Assembly (NCBI GenBank): GCA_027493525.1
Contig: JAOSKN010000003.1
Span: 1,550,001 to 1,614,000, forward strand
Origin: Planctomycetota bacterium
Lineage (GTDB): Bacteria > Planctomycetota > SZUA-567 > H5-PLA8
DNA: 64,000 nucleotides
Direction: 5' to 3'
Part shown: positions 1 to 8,414 of the stretch, piece by piece
How positions within the stretch are numbered: position 1 is the stretch's first letter
Layout of the letters: each line of letters begins with the position of its first letter
The notes under the pieces: model-generated
The model's input: only the letters and a program-made list of their open reading frames with translations
What the model was told of the DNA's origin: nothing
Databases searched by the model: none
Translations under genes and position numbers: made by a program

Positions 1-603
1 GCGGGGAAGGACGGGTTGATCCGGCACGTGATGACGGGCATGAACCCCCAAGGCTGCCGCGTGGTCCCCTTCAAGAAGCCCTCGGAGAAGGAGTTCGACC
101 ACGAGTACCTGTGGCGCATCCACCAGGCCGTGCCGCCCAAGGGCGAGGTGGGCATCTTCAACCGCAGCCACTACGAGGACGTGCTGGTGGTGCGCGTGCA
201 CGACCTCGTCCCGAAGTCCGTCTGGTCGAAGCGCTTCGAGCAGATCAACCGGTTCGAGCACTACTTGGCGGAGAACGGCGTCACGATCGTCAAGTTCTTC
301 CTCCACATCAGCAAGGACGAACAGAAGAAGCGGCTCGAGGCGCGCCTTAAGGATCCGCTCAAGCGCTGGAAGTTTTCGGTCGGCGATCTGGCCGAGCGAA
401 AGCACTGGAACGAGTACATGCTGGCGTACGAGGAGGTGCTCTCGAAGTGCAGCACCCCCTGGGCGCCGTGGTACGTGATCCCCGCCAACGCCAAGTGGTT
501 CCGCAACTACGCGGTGAGCCAGATTCTCGTCGAGACGCTCAACCGGCTGCGGATGAGCTGGCCGAAGGTGACCTTCGACCCCAAGAAGATCAAGGTGGTG
601 TAG
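1..603 (+). CDS. ppk2: Polyphosphate kinase 2 (PPK2) family, C-terminal part, 5' end outside window
   Basis: PPK2 enzymes move phosphate between polyphosphate and nucleotides in the cytoplasm. The frame is open from base 1. It begins inside the Walker A loop (AGKDG, bases 1-15) and continues with IRHVMTGMNPQGCRV, which is typical of the family. The Walker B-like FNRSHYEDV follows, then a lid region rich in Arg and Lys (KRWKFS) and the C-terminal PWYVIPANAKWFRN. All of these are in the usual PPK2 order. About 200 residues are visible of a family length near 270-300, so roughly 70 N-terminal residues lie upstream of the window. The gene ends with TAG at 601-603 and is convergent with the next gene. 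Family assignment is firm. Whether it prefers mono- or diphosphates cannot be told. Confidence 0.93.
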   Translation, partial: AGKDGLIRHVMTGMNPQGCRVVPFKKPSEKEFDHEYLWRIHQAVPPKGEVGIFNRSHYEDVLVVRVHDLVPKSVWSKRFEQINRFEHYLAENGVTIVKFFLHISKDEQKKRLEARLKDPLKRWKFSVGDLAERKHWNEYMLAYEEVLSKCSTPWAPWYVIPANAKWFRNYAVSQILVETLNRLRMSWPKVTFDPKKIKVV

Positions 604-652
604 CGATTTGGGACTTTGGATTCGAGGCGCGGGTCGCTGGGGTCAGCCTGCG

Positions 653-1216
653 CTACGGTACGTCGAAGACTTCGGGCTCGCCGCCGCAATGGACGTCGAA
701 CTCGATGGCGGTCTCGACGGCCTGGAGGGCGATCTGCTTCGGATCGCGTTCGCGCTCGTAGAGCACATGCAGCGCGCCGAAGGCGTAATCCCCGCCGCCG
801 CCGATGGCGTAGTATCGTTCGACGGGCATCACGGTCAGGTTCGAGAAGACGGCGAAGATGCCGCGGCGGTTGGCGACCAGGAAGGTCGCGTCGAGGTCGC
901 CGAAGGGGGAGTCCTTCTCGGGCGGCTGGTCGTTGACGAGGTTGTACTTCTTGCGCAGGGCGTGCCAGAAGCCCACGAAGAACTTGAAGATCGCGCGCTT
1001 GTCGCCCAGCGCGGGGGGGCGTTTCGAGCCCAGGTGGTCGTCGAGCAGGTTGTCGTAAAGCGACCAGCCGGTGGCGCCGACGAGGGCGCGGCCGACGCGG
1101 CGGATCTTGTGCGTGGCGACGTTGCCCGGAGCGTGGCGGTGGGTGCCGCTGGTGGTGAGCGTGTCGGCGGCCATGACGATGCGCTTGCCTTTGCGGACGG
1201 CGACGACGATGGACAT
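653..1216 (-). CDS. HslV/proteasome-like Ntn hydrolase with serine in the nucleophile position
   Basis: The 187-residue protein matches HslV-type Ntn hydrolases from the first residue: SIVVAVRKGKRIVMAADTLT parallels the HslV start TTIVxVRxxGxVVxAGD. After removal of Met the first residue would be Ser, where HslV and proteasome beta subunits have the catalytic Thr1. Asp17 is conserved, and a Lys lies near the Lys33 position (THKIRR). A glycine-rich AIGGGGDYAFGAL matches the conserved AIGSGG segment. No hslU is next to it, so it is unlikely to be a standard HslUV peptidase and may be a relative of uncertain substrate. ATG at 1216 has AGGAG about ten bases upstream and a promoter-like site beyond it. 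It diverges from the pseudokinase gene. Confidence 0.8.
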   Translation of the reverse strand: MSIVVAVRKGKRIVMAADTLTTSGTHRHAPGNVATHKIRRVGRALVGATGWSLYDNLLDDHLGSKRPPALGDKRAIFKFFVGFWHALRKKYNLVNDQPPEKDSPFGDLDATFLVANRRGIFAVFSNLTVMPVERYYAIGGGGDYAFGALHVLYERERDPKQIALQAVETAIEFDVHCGGEPEVFDVP

Positions 1217-1250
1217 GCGGCGGCGGCTCCTGGCGGCGTGGAAGGCCCGC

Positions 1251-1279
1251 GTTATAGACGGCGCGGCGGCTTCCGGCAA
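1251..1279 (-). promoter_or_regulatory. Candidate sigma70-type promoter of the HslV-like gene
   Basis: Read on the minus strand, TTGCCG (1279-1274) and TATAAC (1256-1251) are separated by exactly 17 bases. This places transcription start about 28 bases before the ATG at 1216. The match is by eye only. Confidence 0.45.
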
Positions 1280-1369
1280 CCGCCGCGCGCGGCCGGAAAA
1301 AGTCTCTTGCCCTCGACCGCCGTGCGGTAGAGTAGGCGGCCACCGGAACCCACGGGACGCTCCCGGCTC

Positions 1370-3139
1370 ATGGCCGACCTGATCGGAAAAACCGTCGGCG
1401 GTTACCCCATCGAGAAGCAGCTCGGCAAGGGCGCCTACGGGGTCGTCTACCAGGCGCAGACCTCCGGCGACCCGCTCGCGGTGAAGGTCCTGCGCGAGGA
1501 CCTCGCGGGCGACAAGGCGCTGTGCGAAGCGCTGAGCCGGAACCTGGAGCAGGTCCGCGGCGTGGTCCACGCGAACCTCGTCACCTGCTTCGGGACGGGG
1601 GTGGACGAGGAGCACGGCTTCTTCGCGCTGGCCGAACTGCTGCACGTCCGCTCGTTGCGGCAGCTCGTCCACACCGGCCCCAAGCTGGCCTGGCGCGACA
1701 TGCTCGAAATCCTCAAGGAGATCGGCGAGGGGCTCAAGGCGCTGCACGAGGCGGGCTTCGCGCACGGCGACGTATGGGCCTCGAACGTGCTCCTGACCCA
1801 GGACCAGGACGTGAAGCTCGAGGGCTCGGGAATCCTGGCCGTCTGCCCGCGGGCGCTGAGCGGGGTGCTGATGGCGCCGGCGGTGGGCTACCAGGCGCCG
1901 GAACGGATCCAGGGCGCCGCAGCGACGCCCGGCAGCGACCTCTACGCGCTGGGCGGATGCCTTTACTTCATGCTCGCCGGGCAGGATCCGTTCTCGGGGA
2001 GCGACCCGGCGGCGGTGGCGCAGGCGGTGCTGGAGAAAGAGCCGCTGGCGGTGAGCGAGGTGCGCGACGACCTGACGCCTGAGCTTCAGGAGTTCCTCGG
2101 GCGGCTGATGGCGAAGGAGCCCACGCGGCGCTACGGGCAGACCGCCGACGTGCTCGCGGACATCGACCGGCTGCGCGCGGGCCAGCCCATGGAGCCGCTG
2201 CGCGGCGGGCCGCCGGCGCAGTTGCCCGAACGGCCGCCCTCGACGGTTCACGCGGCCAAGCCCGGCGCGGCCGCGACGGCGGCGCGCAGCCCGAGCACGC
2301 GCAACGACCCGTTCGCGTTCGAGAAGCCGCCTCAACCCAAGCCGCCCGAAGAGAGTTCCGGCGCGCTGGCCGCGGCGCTGCTGGCCGATTCGACGGGCGC
2401 GGCGGCGCACGCGCGGTCGGCGTCCAAGGACGCCGACCCGAAGGGCTCGGGCGCGCGCCTGGGCCGCGGGCTCACCTCCATCGGCAAGCTCAAGCCGCAC
2501 ATCCAGTCCACCATCCCGCAGAGCGACCTGGAGCGCAAAGGCGACGACCTGTACCACGCGGGGCAACTGGCCGCCGCGGTGATCTCCTGGAAGGACGCCT
2601 TCCAGAAAGGCCCCGAGCACGCGGGGCTGCGCGTCAAGATCGAGCTGGGCGAGATGGAACTGAAGAAGCAGAACTTCGACATGAGCGTGAGCGAGGCGCA
2701 GATCTGCCTCGACGTGGGCGATTACGAGAACGCGGCCAAACACGCCCAGGCGGCGCTCGATTGCGCGATCTCCAACCGCCAGCGGCAGGACGCGGAGAAG
2801 CTGCAGGAACTGGTCACGTCCCGCAACCGCGAAGCCGATCGCGTGGCGGGGCTCAAGCGCACCGTCCTGCTCTTCGTCGGCATCGGCGTGCTGGTGGTGG
2901 CGCTGCTGGTCGTACTGCTCTGGGGCCGGGGCGGAAACCTGGACGGCGAAGGCGGCAGCCCGCCCGCGCCGCCCGAGCCCGCGGTCAAGACCGAGGCGAA
3001 GACGCCGCAGGAGCAGAACGAACCGGCGGGCGAGACCGTGCCGCTGCCGGAGGCGGGCGCGGCGCCCGGCGCCATCCGCCCCGACCAGCCGGTGCCCGAA
3101 GGCCTCCCGGGCGCGGCGCCGGCCAAGAAGACCGAATAG
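1370..3139 (+). CDS. Membrane-anchored serine/threonine pseudokinase with C-terminal helical repeats
   Basis: This 589-residue protein has a Hanks-type kinase fold at about residues 10-270. The glycine loop (GKGAYG, 19-24), the ATP lysine (AVKV, Lys39), an HGD in place of HRD with Asp134 and Asn139, a YQAPER activation-segment end and SDLYALG are present. The DFG motif is replaced by EGS (151-153), so the metal-binding aspartate is missing and normal catalysis is doubtful. A Pro/Ala-rich linker follows, then helical TPR-like sequence (about 385-490), one membrane helix (about 498-518) and a Pro-rich C-terminal tail. The kinase side would face the cytoplasm and the tail the outside. The likely role is a scaffold or phosphorelay-free sensor. 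The ATG at 1370 is the obvious start. Confidence 0.85.
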   Translation: MADLIGKTVGGYPIEKQLGKGAYGVVYQAQTSGDPLAVKVLREDLAGDKALCEALSRNLEQVRGVVHANLVTCFGTGVDEEHGFFALAELLHVRSLRQLVHTGPKLAWRDMLEILKEIGEGLKALHEAGFAHGDVWASNVLLTQDQDVKLEGSGILAVCPRALSGVLMAPAVGYQAPERIQGAAATPGSDLYALGGCLYFMLAGQDPFSGSDPAAVAQAVLEKEPLAVSEVRDDLTPELQEFLGRLMAKEPTRRYGQTADVLADIDRLRAGQPMEPLRGGPPAQLPERPPSTVHAAKPGAAATAARSPSTRNDPFAFEKPPQPKPPEESSGALAAALLADSTGAAAHARSASKDADPKGSGARLGRGLTSIGKLKPHIQSTIPQSDLERKGDDLYHAGQLAAAVISWKDAFQKGPEHAGLRVKIELGEMELKKQNFDMSVSEAQICLDVGDYENAAKHAQAALDCAISNRQRQDAEKLQELVTSRNREADRVAGLKRTVLLFVGIGVLVVALLVVLLWGRGGNLDGEGGSPPAPPEPAVKTEAKTPQEQNEPAGETVPLPEAGAAPGAIRPDQPVPEGLPGAAPAKKTE

Positions 3140-3192
3140 CCCCGCGCGCGGCCGAATAGCCCGCGACGCGTCCTTGCTTGCGGGAAGATTCC

Positions 3193-5436
3193 ATGCTCAT
3201 TCGCCGCATCGTCCTGCTCGTCCTGCTCACCCTGGCCGGCCCGGCCCGCGCAGGCGAGAGCCCTCCCCCTTCCCCGCTGCGCAACACGCCGCCCGAGGAC
3301 CGGCTCAAGGAAGCCCAATACCTGCGCCAGATCCGCCGGATCACCTACGCGGGCGCCAAGAACGGCGAGGCGTACTTCAGCCCCAAGGGCGAGCGTATCA
3401 GCTTCCAGGCCGTGCGCGAGGCGGACCTGAAGAATCCCTTCTATCAGATCTACGTGCTCGACCGCGCCACGGGCAAGACGCAGCGCGTCAGCTTCGGCAA
3501 GGGGCGTACGACCTGCAGCTACTTCCATCCCACGAAGGAGCGGCTGCTCTTCTCGACTTCGCACCTCGACCCCGACGCGGAAAAGCACCAGGCGGACGAG
3601 CTTGAGAAGCAGAAGACCGGCCCGGCGCGGCGCTACGAGTGGATCTTCGATCCGCAGATGGACCTCTTCGAGACGGACTTCGACGGCGGGCGCCCGGCGC
3701 AGCTTACCGAGGCCGACGGCTACGACGCCGAGTGCGCGTACAGCCCCGACGGCTCGAAGATCGTCTTCTGCAGCTTCCGCGACGGCGACGGCGAGATCTA
3801 CACGATGGACGCCGACGGGAAGAACGCCAAGCGGTTGACGGAGGTGAAGGGCTACGACGGCGGGCCGTTCTTCTCGCCGGACGGGAAGCGGATCGTCTGG
3901 CGCCGCTTCACGCCCGACGAGAAGGGCGCGGAAGTCTGGGTCATGAACGCCGACGGGAGCGAGCAGCGGCAGGTGACGAAGATCGGCGCGGTCGCCTGGG
4001 CGCCGTACTGGCACCCGTCGATGCAGTGGCTCGTATTCGCCTGCAACCACGAGGATCCGGCCTTCGAGCTGTACGCGGTGCGCCCGGACGGCGGCGACCT
4101 GACGCGGATCACCTACGCGCAGGGCTTCGACGGGCTCCCGGTCTTCAGCCCCGACGGACGGGAGCTGATGTGGACGAGCACGCGCGACACGGACAACAGC
4201 CACGTGTACGTCGCGGACGTGTTCTTGCCGGGCTTGGAGCGGGCGTTGCCGGCAGAGCCGGAACCCAATGGAGAAAAGAGGGATGGCGTCGATCTAGAAC
4301 GGCTGCGAGCGCACCTGAAGCACTTGAACGATCCTGAGGTTGCGTGGAATCCGGACCGTGTCGGAACGGAACCTTCGCTGCTGTACGCAGCGGAAGCCTT
4401 CCACACCATCGGTCTTACTCCGCCCCAGAAGTCCAAGGACGCCAGAATCGCGAAAGAAGACTTTCTGGGACGACTCGACCTGGGATTGGGCGGCCCAGGC
4501 GCTGCGATATCGACGCTTGGCGTGCTCCAGTCACAAACCGCACCAGCCTCCCTGCCACTCCACGAGAACGAAACGCCCTGCCTGTGGGTGCTCGCCTCGC
4601 TGGATACGCCTCAAGGCGGCGCCAGCGGCGCGGCATTGATCGAAATAGCAAGAGAGATGAAAACCGTATCCCAATTCAGGGAACTCAAACGGCCTCTGGT
4701 TTTCGGCTTTGCATGTGAAGAACTCGTCAAGGGCCTCCCAACGCACGAAGACCTGGCAGCAAGCGCGTTCATCCTGATTGACGCCTGCGCACCGCCCGGA
4801 ACCACATCCATCCTCCACGCCCGCGCCAGCGGCGGCTGGCGACTGCTGGCCGAGCAGCTCGCCGCGGCGAATCCCCAGCAACGCCTTTTTTTGATCGACG
4901 AGCGGACCGATCCCGACGCGCTGCCCGATCCCAAGGACGAGCATGCGCGGGCTTTCCGTCGCTACGACGGGGCGCTCAAACGCTGCGCGGAGGCCAAGGT
5001 CCCGGCCCTGGTCATCTCCGGCGCTACGGGCTCGGAAGCCGACGCCGGCGCGCCGGACCTCGCTGCGCTCCACGACCGCGCCAACATCGCCCTCGGCGCG
5101 ATCTACCGGCTTGCCACCGGCGACGCGAAGGTCGCGTACGCTTCCGCAGCCGAACTGACGACCACCCACATCAAGCGACCGTACCTGGGCACGCGCCCCG
5201 AGTACCAAGGCGACGGGACCGGCGTGATGCTGAAGGGCATCACGCCCGGAAGTCCCGCCGAGCACGCGGGCCTGAAAGCCGGCGATAAGCTCGTGAAGCT
5301 CGGCGCGACGGAACTCAAGAGCGCCGAGGAACTGCTCAAGGCCATCGACGCGCTGAAAGCCGGTGAAAAGACCACCGTTGAAATTCTCCGCGGCGGCGAA
5401 CGAATCTCGCTGGAGATCGTGCCGGGCGCGCGATGA
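3193..5436 (+). CDS. Exported TolB-like beta-propeller with degenerate M28-type peptidase region and C-terminal PDZ domain
   Basis: ATG at 3193 gives a clean signal peptide (MLIRRIVLLVLLTLAGPARA). A TTG 15 bases upstream would spoil it. Residues about 45-360 carry repeated PD40/WD40-like blades of the form FSPDGxxI, TMDADGKN and VMNADGS, as in TolB. Residues about 390-640 resemble an M28 aminopeptidase (LASLDTPQGGASGAALIEIA, PLVFGFACEE). However, the zinc-binding His of the usual AHxD motif is Ser and no complete metal set is visible. A PDZ domain (LKGITPGSPAEHAGLKAGDK) ends the protein. It is probably a periplasmic binding or scaffold protein rather than a peptidase. The stretch 4230-4800 has a weaker GC bias than the flanks. 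The 748-residue frame is intact. Confidence 0.83.
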   Translation: MLIRRIVLLVLLTLAGPARAGESPPPSPLRNTPPEDRLKEAQYLRQIRRITYAGAKNGEAYFSPKGERISFQAVREADLKNPFYQIYVLDRATGKTQRVSFGKGRTTCSYFHPTKERLLFSTSHLDPDAEKHQADELEKQKTGPARRYEWIFDPQMDLFETDFDGGRPAQLTEADGYDAECAYSPDGSKIVFCSFRDGDGEIYTMDADGKNAKRLTEVKGYDGGPFFSPDGKRIVWRRFTPDEKGAEVWVMNADGSEQRQVTKIGAVAWAPYWHPSMQWLVFACNHEDPAFELYAVRPDGGDLTRITYAQGFDGLPVFSPDGRELMWTSTRDTDNSHVYVADVFLPGLERALPAEPEPNGEKRDGVDLERLRAHLKHLNDPEVAWNPDRVGTEPSLLYAAEAFHTIGLTPPQKSKDARIAKEDFLGRLDLGLGGPGAAISTLGVLQSQTAPASLPLHENETPCLWVLASLDTPQGGASGAALIEIAREMKTVSQFRELKRPLVFGFACEELVKGLPTHEDLAASAFILIDACAPPGTTSILHARASGGWRLLAEQLAAANPQQRLFLIDERTDPDALPDPKDEHARAFRRYDGALKRCAEAKVPALVISGATGSEADAGAPDLAALHDRANIALGAIYRLATGDAKVAYASAAELTTTHIKRPYLGTRPEYQGDGTGVMLKGITPGSPAEHAGLKAGDKLVKLGATELKSAEELLKAIDALKAGEKTTVEILRGGERISLEIVPGAR

Positions 5437-5447
5437 CGGGTTTTAGC

Positions 5448-5474
5448 CACAGAGAGCACAGCGAACACAGAGAG
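5448..5474. repeat. Three degenerate 9-bp tandem units (CACAGAGAG type)
   Basis: CACAGAGAG, CACAGCGAA and CACAGAGAG lie head to tail just after the stop codon of the propeller/PDZ gene. This is another short tandem array placed at a gene 3' end. Confidence 0.5.
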
Positions 5475-5544
5475 ATCCTGCAACTGAGAGGATCAAATAG
5501 GATCTCACCGACGCGAATTCCCGACTTGTCATGGCTGAATTGAT

Positions 5545-6186
5545 ATGACGAACCACGAAGCTTTGTTCGAACGCTGGCGCGCGCTGCATTCGAACCTCGG
5601 GGCAAGGCGGCCTGCCATACGCATATTCGACTTGCTCGTTGCGCATTACGCCGAGCCGCACCGCGCCTATCACAATCTGGATCACATCGCGAAGCTGCTG
5701 CACGGCCTCAACGAATTCACGGGCTTGGCGCGCGACCGAGACGCCGTCGAACTGGGGATCTGGTTCCATGACGTCATCTACGATCCACGCGCGAAGGACA
5801 ATGAGGCGCGCAGCGCGGCGTGGGCCGTGGAGGCCTTGCGCGAACTGGGCTTGCCCGCGGAATTCGGAGCGCGCGTCTCTGCGCTGGTCCTCGCAACCGC
5901 TCACGCGCAAGTTCCGGTCGACGCCGACGTGCGGCTGCTCTGCGATCTGGACCTGGCTATTCTTGCCGCGCCGCATGAGGAATATGAGATCTATGAGCGC
6001 GCGATTCGCAGGGAATACGCCTAGGTTCCGGAGGCCGAATTCCGCTCCGGGCGCGCGCGCATCCTGCGAGGCTTCCTGAGCCGCCCGCGGATTTACTCCA
6101 CGGACGCGCTGCACTTGCGCTGGGACGCCGCCGCGCGGACAAACCTGAAACGCGCGTTGCAAGCCCTCGCGCGCGCCTCAGACTGA
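5545..6186 (+). pseudogene. Predicted HD-domain metal phosphohydrolase, interrupted by an in-frame TAG
   Basis: The protein resembles the COG4339-type HD family. Early His residues in YHNLDHI are followed by the HD pair in WFHDVIYD, then NEARSAAW and a DLDLAIL motif. Translation stops at TAG 6022-6024 after IRREYA. The same frame then continues for 53 codons of equally family-like sequence (VPEAEFRSGRARILRGFL, LHLRWDAAARTNL) to TGA at 6184. Relatives commonly have Trp or another aromatic after REY, so one base change (for example TGG to TAG) would explain the stop. TAG ends many other genes here, so stop-codon recoding is unlikely. Without the stop the length would be 213 residues, which is normal for the family. 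Possible readings are a truncated but working protein, a young pseudogene or a base-call error. Confidence 0.78.
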
Positions 6187-6190
6187 GTCC

Positions 6191-7388
6191 ATGAAGCCGG
6201 ACGCGCCAGCACCGAACTCGCCATACCAAGCCGCGCTGCGCGCGGTGTTCCACGTCGGCCTCGGCGCGTACGGCATCCTGGCCCCGATCCTCGGCCTCCC
6301 CCGCCTTGGTCCTGCTCTGCTGCTCGGAGACTTGGCCCGGCCGCGTGTTCGCGGTCATAGTTCTGCTAATTCTGCTGTTTCCGCTTAGCCTGGTGCTGCG
6401 CTGGAAACTGAGGTCGCTCTTTTCCTGTCTACGCTTATTGCCTTGGATTTTGCTGGGGCTCAGCCTGATTTTGTTCGTGGGCTTGCATCTGAATTCGCCG
6501 GCCGGCCGCGGTTCGGAACCGGGCTCCAGCAACGTATTCCTAAAGGAAGGTACGGCTTATCCGCGGCGCGCGTTGACGAACCTCGTCCCAGAGATCGACC
6601 AGATCAAGTGGGGCACGTACGTGGTCCCGTATCTCGATCCGATCATAGATTCCGAGCAGGGAGAGCGGCTGCGCGGACTGACCATGGACCTATACCGGCC
6701 CATGCAAGACGATCCCGCATGGCGCGAACTGGGTAGTGCGCTGCCGTGGGCCTATGACGAACTGCTCGGCGGCACGGCCGATAGCGGGCATGCATACGTC
6801 TACGTGCCTGCTACGCCGGTTCGAGGCCCGCGCCCGGCGATCTTGTTCCTGCACGGAAGCGCAGGGAATTTCAAAGCCTACCTTTACCTGTGGAAAGAGT
6901 TGGCCGACCGCGCCGGGTACGCGATCGTCGCGCCAACCTTCGGCTGGGGAAACTGGAGCCGTCCGGGCGGCGTCGAAGTCATCGCGCGCGCGCGAAATTG
7001 GATCGACGCGCAACCGGAACTGGACGGTTCGCGCGTACTGCTGGCGGGGCTCTCGAACGGCGGGCGTGGCGTATGCGTCGAGGCGCGGCGCCAGGCCGGC
7101 GCCTACGCGGGCTTCGTGTTCATCTCGGCGGTGCGCGACGGAGAGGCCTTCGAGGCGCTGTGCCGCTCGGGGGCTTGGAAGGATCGCCGCGTGCTGGTCC
7201 TGCACGGCGAGCTCGACCGGCGCATCCCGTACGAGTACGCGCTGGCTGGCGTCAAAGGGCTGGAAGAGGCCGGCGCCGCGGTACGCGTGAAGACGTACGC
7301 GGACGAAGATCACTTCCTGTTCTTCTCGAAGCGGAATGAACTGCTGGACGAGGTCGAGGCCTGGGCGAACGCTCCGACCGCACCGTGA
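6191..7388 (+). CDS. Membrane-anchored alpha/beta hydrolase (dienelactone hydrolase/esterase type), one-base frameshift near 6300
   Basis: ATG 6191 sits four bases after the HD gene. The first frame (MKPDAPAPNSPYQAALRAV) runs into a membrane-like segment (GLGAYGILAPILGLP). It leaves frame at the C5 run 6298-6302 and continues in the next frame as ALVLLCCSETWPGRVFAVIV. Removing one C gives a continuous 398-residue protein. A shorter 360-residue product could start at TTG 6306. Two or three membrane helices precede an alpha/beta-hydrolase domain. That domain has the oxyanion region LHGSAGNFKAY, nucleophile elbow GLSNGG, acid in HGELDRRIPYEYA and His in DEDHFLFF. The catalytic residues are all present. 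The substrate is unknown, and the active site probably faces the periplasm. Confidence 0.78.
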
Positions 7389-7395
7389 CGCGCGT

Positions 7396-8298
7396 TCACT
7401 CCGCGCGCCAGTCGGAGCCCTTCATCACTTCCAGCGCGCGGAAGAGGCAGTGGTTGCCCTTCTCGTCGCCGCCGCGGTTCTGCACGATCTTGTAGAGTTC
7501 ATGGATCAGCGCCGTGCCGGGCAGCGGCAAGCCGGCCTCGCGCGCGGCTTCGAGCACGATCCGCAGATCCTTCTGCTGGTGCTTCACATAAAAACCGGCA
7601 CTGTCGTCGCCGGCGATCATCTTCGGACCCAGGTTCTCCAGCGACCACGAGCCGGCGGCGCCGCCCTTGACGGCCTCGAGGACTTTCTCCGGATTCGCGC
7701 CGAGATTCTTGGCCAGGTTCAGCGCCTCGGCCACGCCCATGATATTGGCCACGACCAGCACCTGATTGCAGGCCTTGCAGACCTGCCCCATGCCGGGTCC
7801 GCCTACGTGGACGATGTTCTTCCCATAGGCGCGCATGACCGGCTCGGCTTCGGCGAAGTCCGCCTCGGCGCCGCCGCACATGATCGCAAGCTGGCCGGCG
7901 ATCGCGCCCTTCTGCCCGCCGCTGATGGGCGCGTCGAGAAACCGGAAGCCCTCGTCGCGCAGCGAAACTTCCAGGTCGTGGGCTTTGGCCGGGGAAATGG
8001 TGCTGTGATCGACGAAAAGCGTGCCCAGGTCGGCCTTGGTCGTCGCGCCGGCCAGATCGTGAAAGAGGACCTCTTCGACGTCCGGCGCGTCGCCCACGCA
8101 GGTAAAGACGAGCTTCGCGCCCTTGGCCGCATCGGCGGGGCTCTCCGCGACGCGCGCGCCTTTCTCCGCGAAGCCAGCGGTCTTGCCGGCGGAGCGGTTC
8201 CACACGGCGACCTTGCAGCCGCGTTCGAGCAGGTGAAAGGCCATGGGCCGGCCCATCAGGCCCAGGCCCAGGAACGCGACCGGCGTGTTTGTCGGCAT
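7396..8298 (-). CDS. NAD(P)-dependent beta-hydroxyacid dehydrogenase (3-hydroxyisobutyrate dehydrogenase family)
   Basis: These cytoplasmic enzymes oxidise beta-hydroxyacids or reduce tartronate semialdehyde or succinic semialdehyde, depending on subgroup. The 300-residue protein begins with the Rossmann loop GLGLMGRPMA and contains the substrate motif DAPISGGQKGA. The catalytic lysine region is GMGQVCKACNQV, in the usual order and at the usual length. The start at 8298 was chosen because AAGGAG lies seven bases upstream on the minus strand and the Rossmann fold then starts within ten residues. The gene stands alone between convergent and divergent neighbours. The exact substrate cannot be fixed by eye. 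Confidence 0.9.
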   Translation of the reverse strand: MPTNTPVAFLGLGLMGRPMAFHLLERGCKVAVWNRSAGKTAGFAEKGARVAESPADAAKGAKLVFTCVGDAPDVEEVLFHDLAGATTKADLGTLFVDHSTISPAKAHDLEVSLRDEGFRFLDAPISGGQKGAIAGQLAIMCGGAEADFAEAEPVMRAYGKNIVHVGGPGMGQVCKACNQVLVVANIMGVAEALNLAKNLGANPEKVLEAVKGGAAGSWSLENLGPKMIAGDDSAGFYVKHQQKDLRIVLEAAREAGLPLPGTALIHELYKIVQNRGGDEKGNHCLFRALEVMKGSDWRAE

Positions 8299-8414
8299 GC
8301 GCGGCTCCTTGCCATTCGGTTCGCTCCCGTTGTAGGCCGCCGCGCGTAAAAAGAAAGTCAACCCGGCGCGCCCGGCAGTGGGCAAAACGGTCGCGCCGAT
8401 CTAGACTCTAGCAG

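Noticed and set aside
653..2743. A 696-codon minus-strand frame that runs through the kinase gene into the HslV-like gene
   Set aside because: Only the last 187 codons look like a protein. The rest is an Arg-rich shadow of the pseudokinase gene.
5545..6186. Recoding of TAG (pyrrolysine or alternative code)
   Set aside because: TAG terminates several well-defined genes here, such as the PPK2 and metG genes, and no pyl genes are present.
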